NCBI GenBank assembly: GCA_003645385.1
Contig: QNEY01000129.1
Location: 1 to 5,721 of the forward strand
Origin: Gammaproteobacteria bacterium
GTDB lineage: Bacteria; Pseudomonadota; Gammaproteobacteria; Nitrosococcales; Methylophagaceae
Direction of reading: 5' to 3'
Length of the DNA stretch: 5,721 nucleotides
Below, one piece after another: positions 4,806 to 5,721 of the stretch. The notes beneath the pieces are model-generated. The model was not told the origin of the DNA. It ran no database searches and worked only from the letters and a program-made list of their open reading frames with translations. Made by a program: the position numbers and the translations under genes. Numbering within the stretch: position 1 is the first letter of the stretch; the number at the start of each line of letters is the position of its first letter.

Positions 4806-5721
4806 TTATTTTGTTTCAGCCTGAACTGGTGTCGTTGAGTCCTGTTTAAATGGCCAAAAAGCATCAAAGACAGCAATTGATACTGAGCCATAAATGGCAA
4901 TAATAATAAACAGCAATAAACGGCTATAAAATGCTGAACTAGCTCCATCTGATGTCTGCCCATCCAACAAAGCAGGTGCCAATACGATAATCATGGTCAG
5001 AAATGCATAAGACCACATACTTGCCTTTGGGTGCATGCCTTTTCCAACAAAAATACGTGGTCCAAACAATAATCCTGCCAAATCAATCAACAAATCATAC
5101 ATAAACAATGATGGACAGATACTCATCACCTGCCAGGCGATGATTGCAGCCAGACCTCCCCAAAGTGTCGATTCAAGCTGTAGACGACCCATTTTACGGC
5201 TGATATCTGTATTGGCCTGCTGTCCCATTGAAGCTACTTTGATCATAACTGCAACATACGAAGTGCTAGAACTGCTGAACAAGAAAAAAATAACCATCGG
5301 TAATACAACTATCAGTGATCTTAAGGCACTTCTTCTAGCCATTTTTATTGATGGTAATTCTTTAGGCTTCTTACCTAGTTTCATGGGTTCAGTTGGCAAG
5401 TCAGGTAAAAAAGCATGTGCTAACCAGACAAAAACAACACCAGAAATGGCGCCTAGTCCCAAACCAGCAATCACGCCGAGCAGGGCATCTATGCTGACCG
5501 AACCAATCGCAATGATCAATGTTAAACCCACGGTCATGAACATACCCATAATCATTGAACCACCGCGAGCTGAATAATAAAAACTACCAAACAACGCCAG
5601 TATTACCATTAAAATACCAGCCCAGCGGACATGTTCAAACAAGGGTATCAATACCACTGTCCCTACATAAACTGGAATTAACAAAGCCAGTACGAATTTG
5701 ATACCAGCCTTAAATGAGGGA
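4806..5721 (-). CDS. DUF2955/FUSC-like inner-membrane protein (N-terminus outside window)
   Basis: The reading frame is open to the right edge, so the protein is 5'-truncated here; about 304 residues are visible, beginning PSFKAGIKFVLALLIPVY. Several membrane helices are followed by a basic cytoplasmic stretch (LGKKPKELPSIKMARRSALR), then a second helical bundle with VVLPMVIFFLFSSS, LWGGLAAIIAWQVM and LAGLLFGPRIF, and two final helices. Two helical bundles separated by a loop, and the LLFGPRIF motif in the second, resemble DUF2955 proteins. These belong to the fusaric-acid-resistance/aromatic acid exporter (FUSC) group and are often paired with HlyD-type adaptors. A role in export of small aromatic or toxic compounds is inferred from the family; no partner is in the window. 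A TTG at 5682-5684 is an in-frame possible start but is unlikely to be the real one, because hydrophobic coding continues upstream. About 40 residues are probably missing compared with typical family length. The stop is TAA, 56 bases before the CBM21-EEP gene. Confidence 0.75.
   Translation of the reverse strand, partial: PSFKAGIKFVLALLIPVYVGTVVLIPLFEHVRWAGILMVILALFGSFYYSARGGSMIMGMFMTVGLTLIIAIGSVSIDALLGVIAGLGLGAISGVVFVWLAHAFLPDLPTEPMKLGKKPKELPSIKMARRSALRSLIVVLPMVIFFLFSSSSTSYVAVMIKVASMGQQANTDISRKMGRLQLESTLWGGLAAIIAWQVMSICPSLFMYDLLIDLAGLLFGPRIFVGKGMHPKASMWSYAFLTMIIVLAPALLDGQTSDGASSAFYSRLLLFIIIAIYGSVSIAVFDAFWPFKQDSTTPVQAETK

Noticed and set aside
5035..5577. 180-codon open frame on the plus strand
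   Set aside because: It lies antisense within the DUF2955-type gene, whose frame gives a coherent multi-helix protein. The plus-strand translation has no recognisable domain, so it is a shadow frame.

Overview
The window looks like a chromosomal segment of a moderately AT-rich gammaproteobacterium, possibly marine. This is inferred from the gene families (a DUF6394 gene next to a potassium-channel gene, a MetA/phenol-type outer-membrane barrel, a DUF2955 membrane protein), not from any marker gene. All six genes lie on the minus strand, so transcription runs from the right edge to the left edge. There are no RNA genes, insertion sequences, CRISPR arrays or long repeats, and no gene-free stretch exceeds about 100 bases.

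In transcription order the layout is as follows. (1) A DUF2955/FUSC-like inner-membrane protein, cut at its N-terminus by the right edge (4806-5721). (2) A 506-residue soluble protein (3229-4749) with two N-terminal CBM21-type polyglucan-binding modules and a C-terminal endonuclease/exonuclease/phosphatase (EEP) domain with all its expected motifs. (3) A 533-residue phospholipase-D-superfamily protein (1603-3204) that starts 24 bases after the previous stop; it has an unassigned beta-rich N-terminal region and two HKD motifs. (4) A 301-residue outer-membrane beta-barrel of the phenol-degradation MetA/'transporter' family with a signal peptide (602-1507, TTG start). (5) A 127-residue four-helix membrane protein of the DUF6394 type (131-514). 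(6) The first 37 codons of a probable two-helix potassium channel, 19 bases downstream (1-111).

The most distinctive part is the tight pair of genes 2 and 3: two metal-dependent or HKD-type phosphodiesterase folds, neither with a visible export signal, one carrying tandem starch/glycogen-binding modules. CBM21 is best known from eukaryotic glycogen-targeting subunits of protein phosphatase 1 and fungal amylases, so its fusion to an EEP catalytic domain in a bacterium is unusual. The simplest reading is a pair of cytoplasmic phosphodiesterases or phosphatases, one of them tethered to alpha-glucan granules. The substrate (nucleic acid, phospholipid, phosphorylated glucan or other) cannot be decided from sequence. 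The flanking envelope genes look like ordinary chromosomal neighbours, and nothing ties them functionally to the pair.
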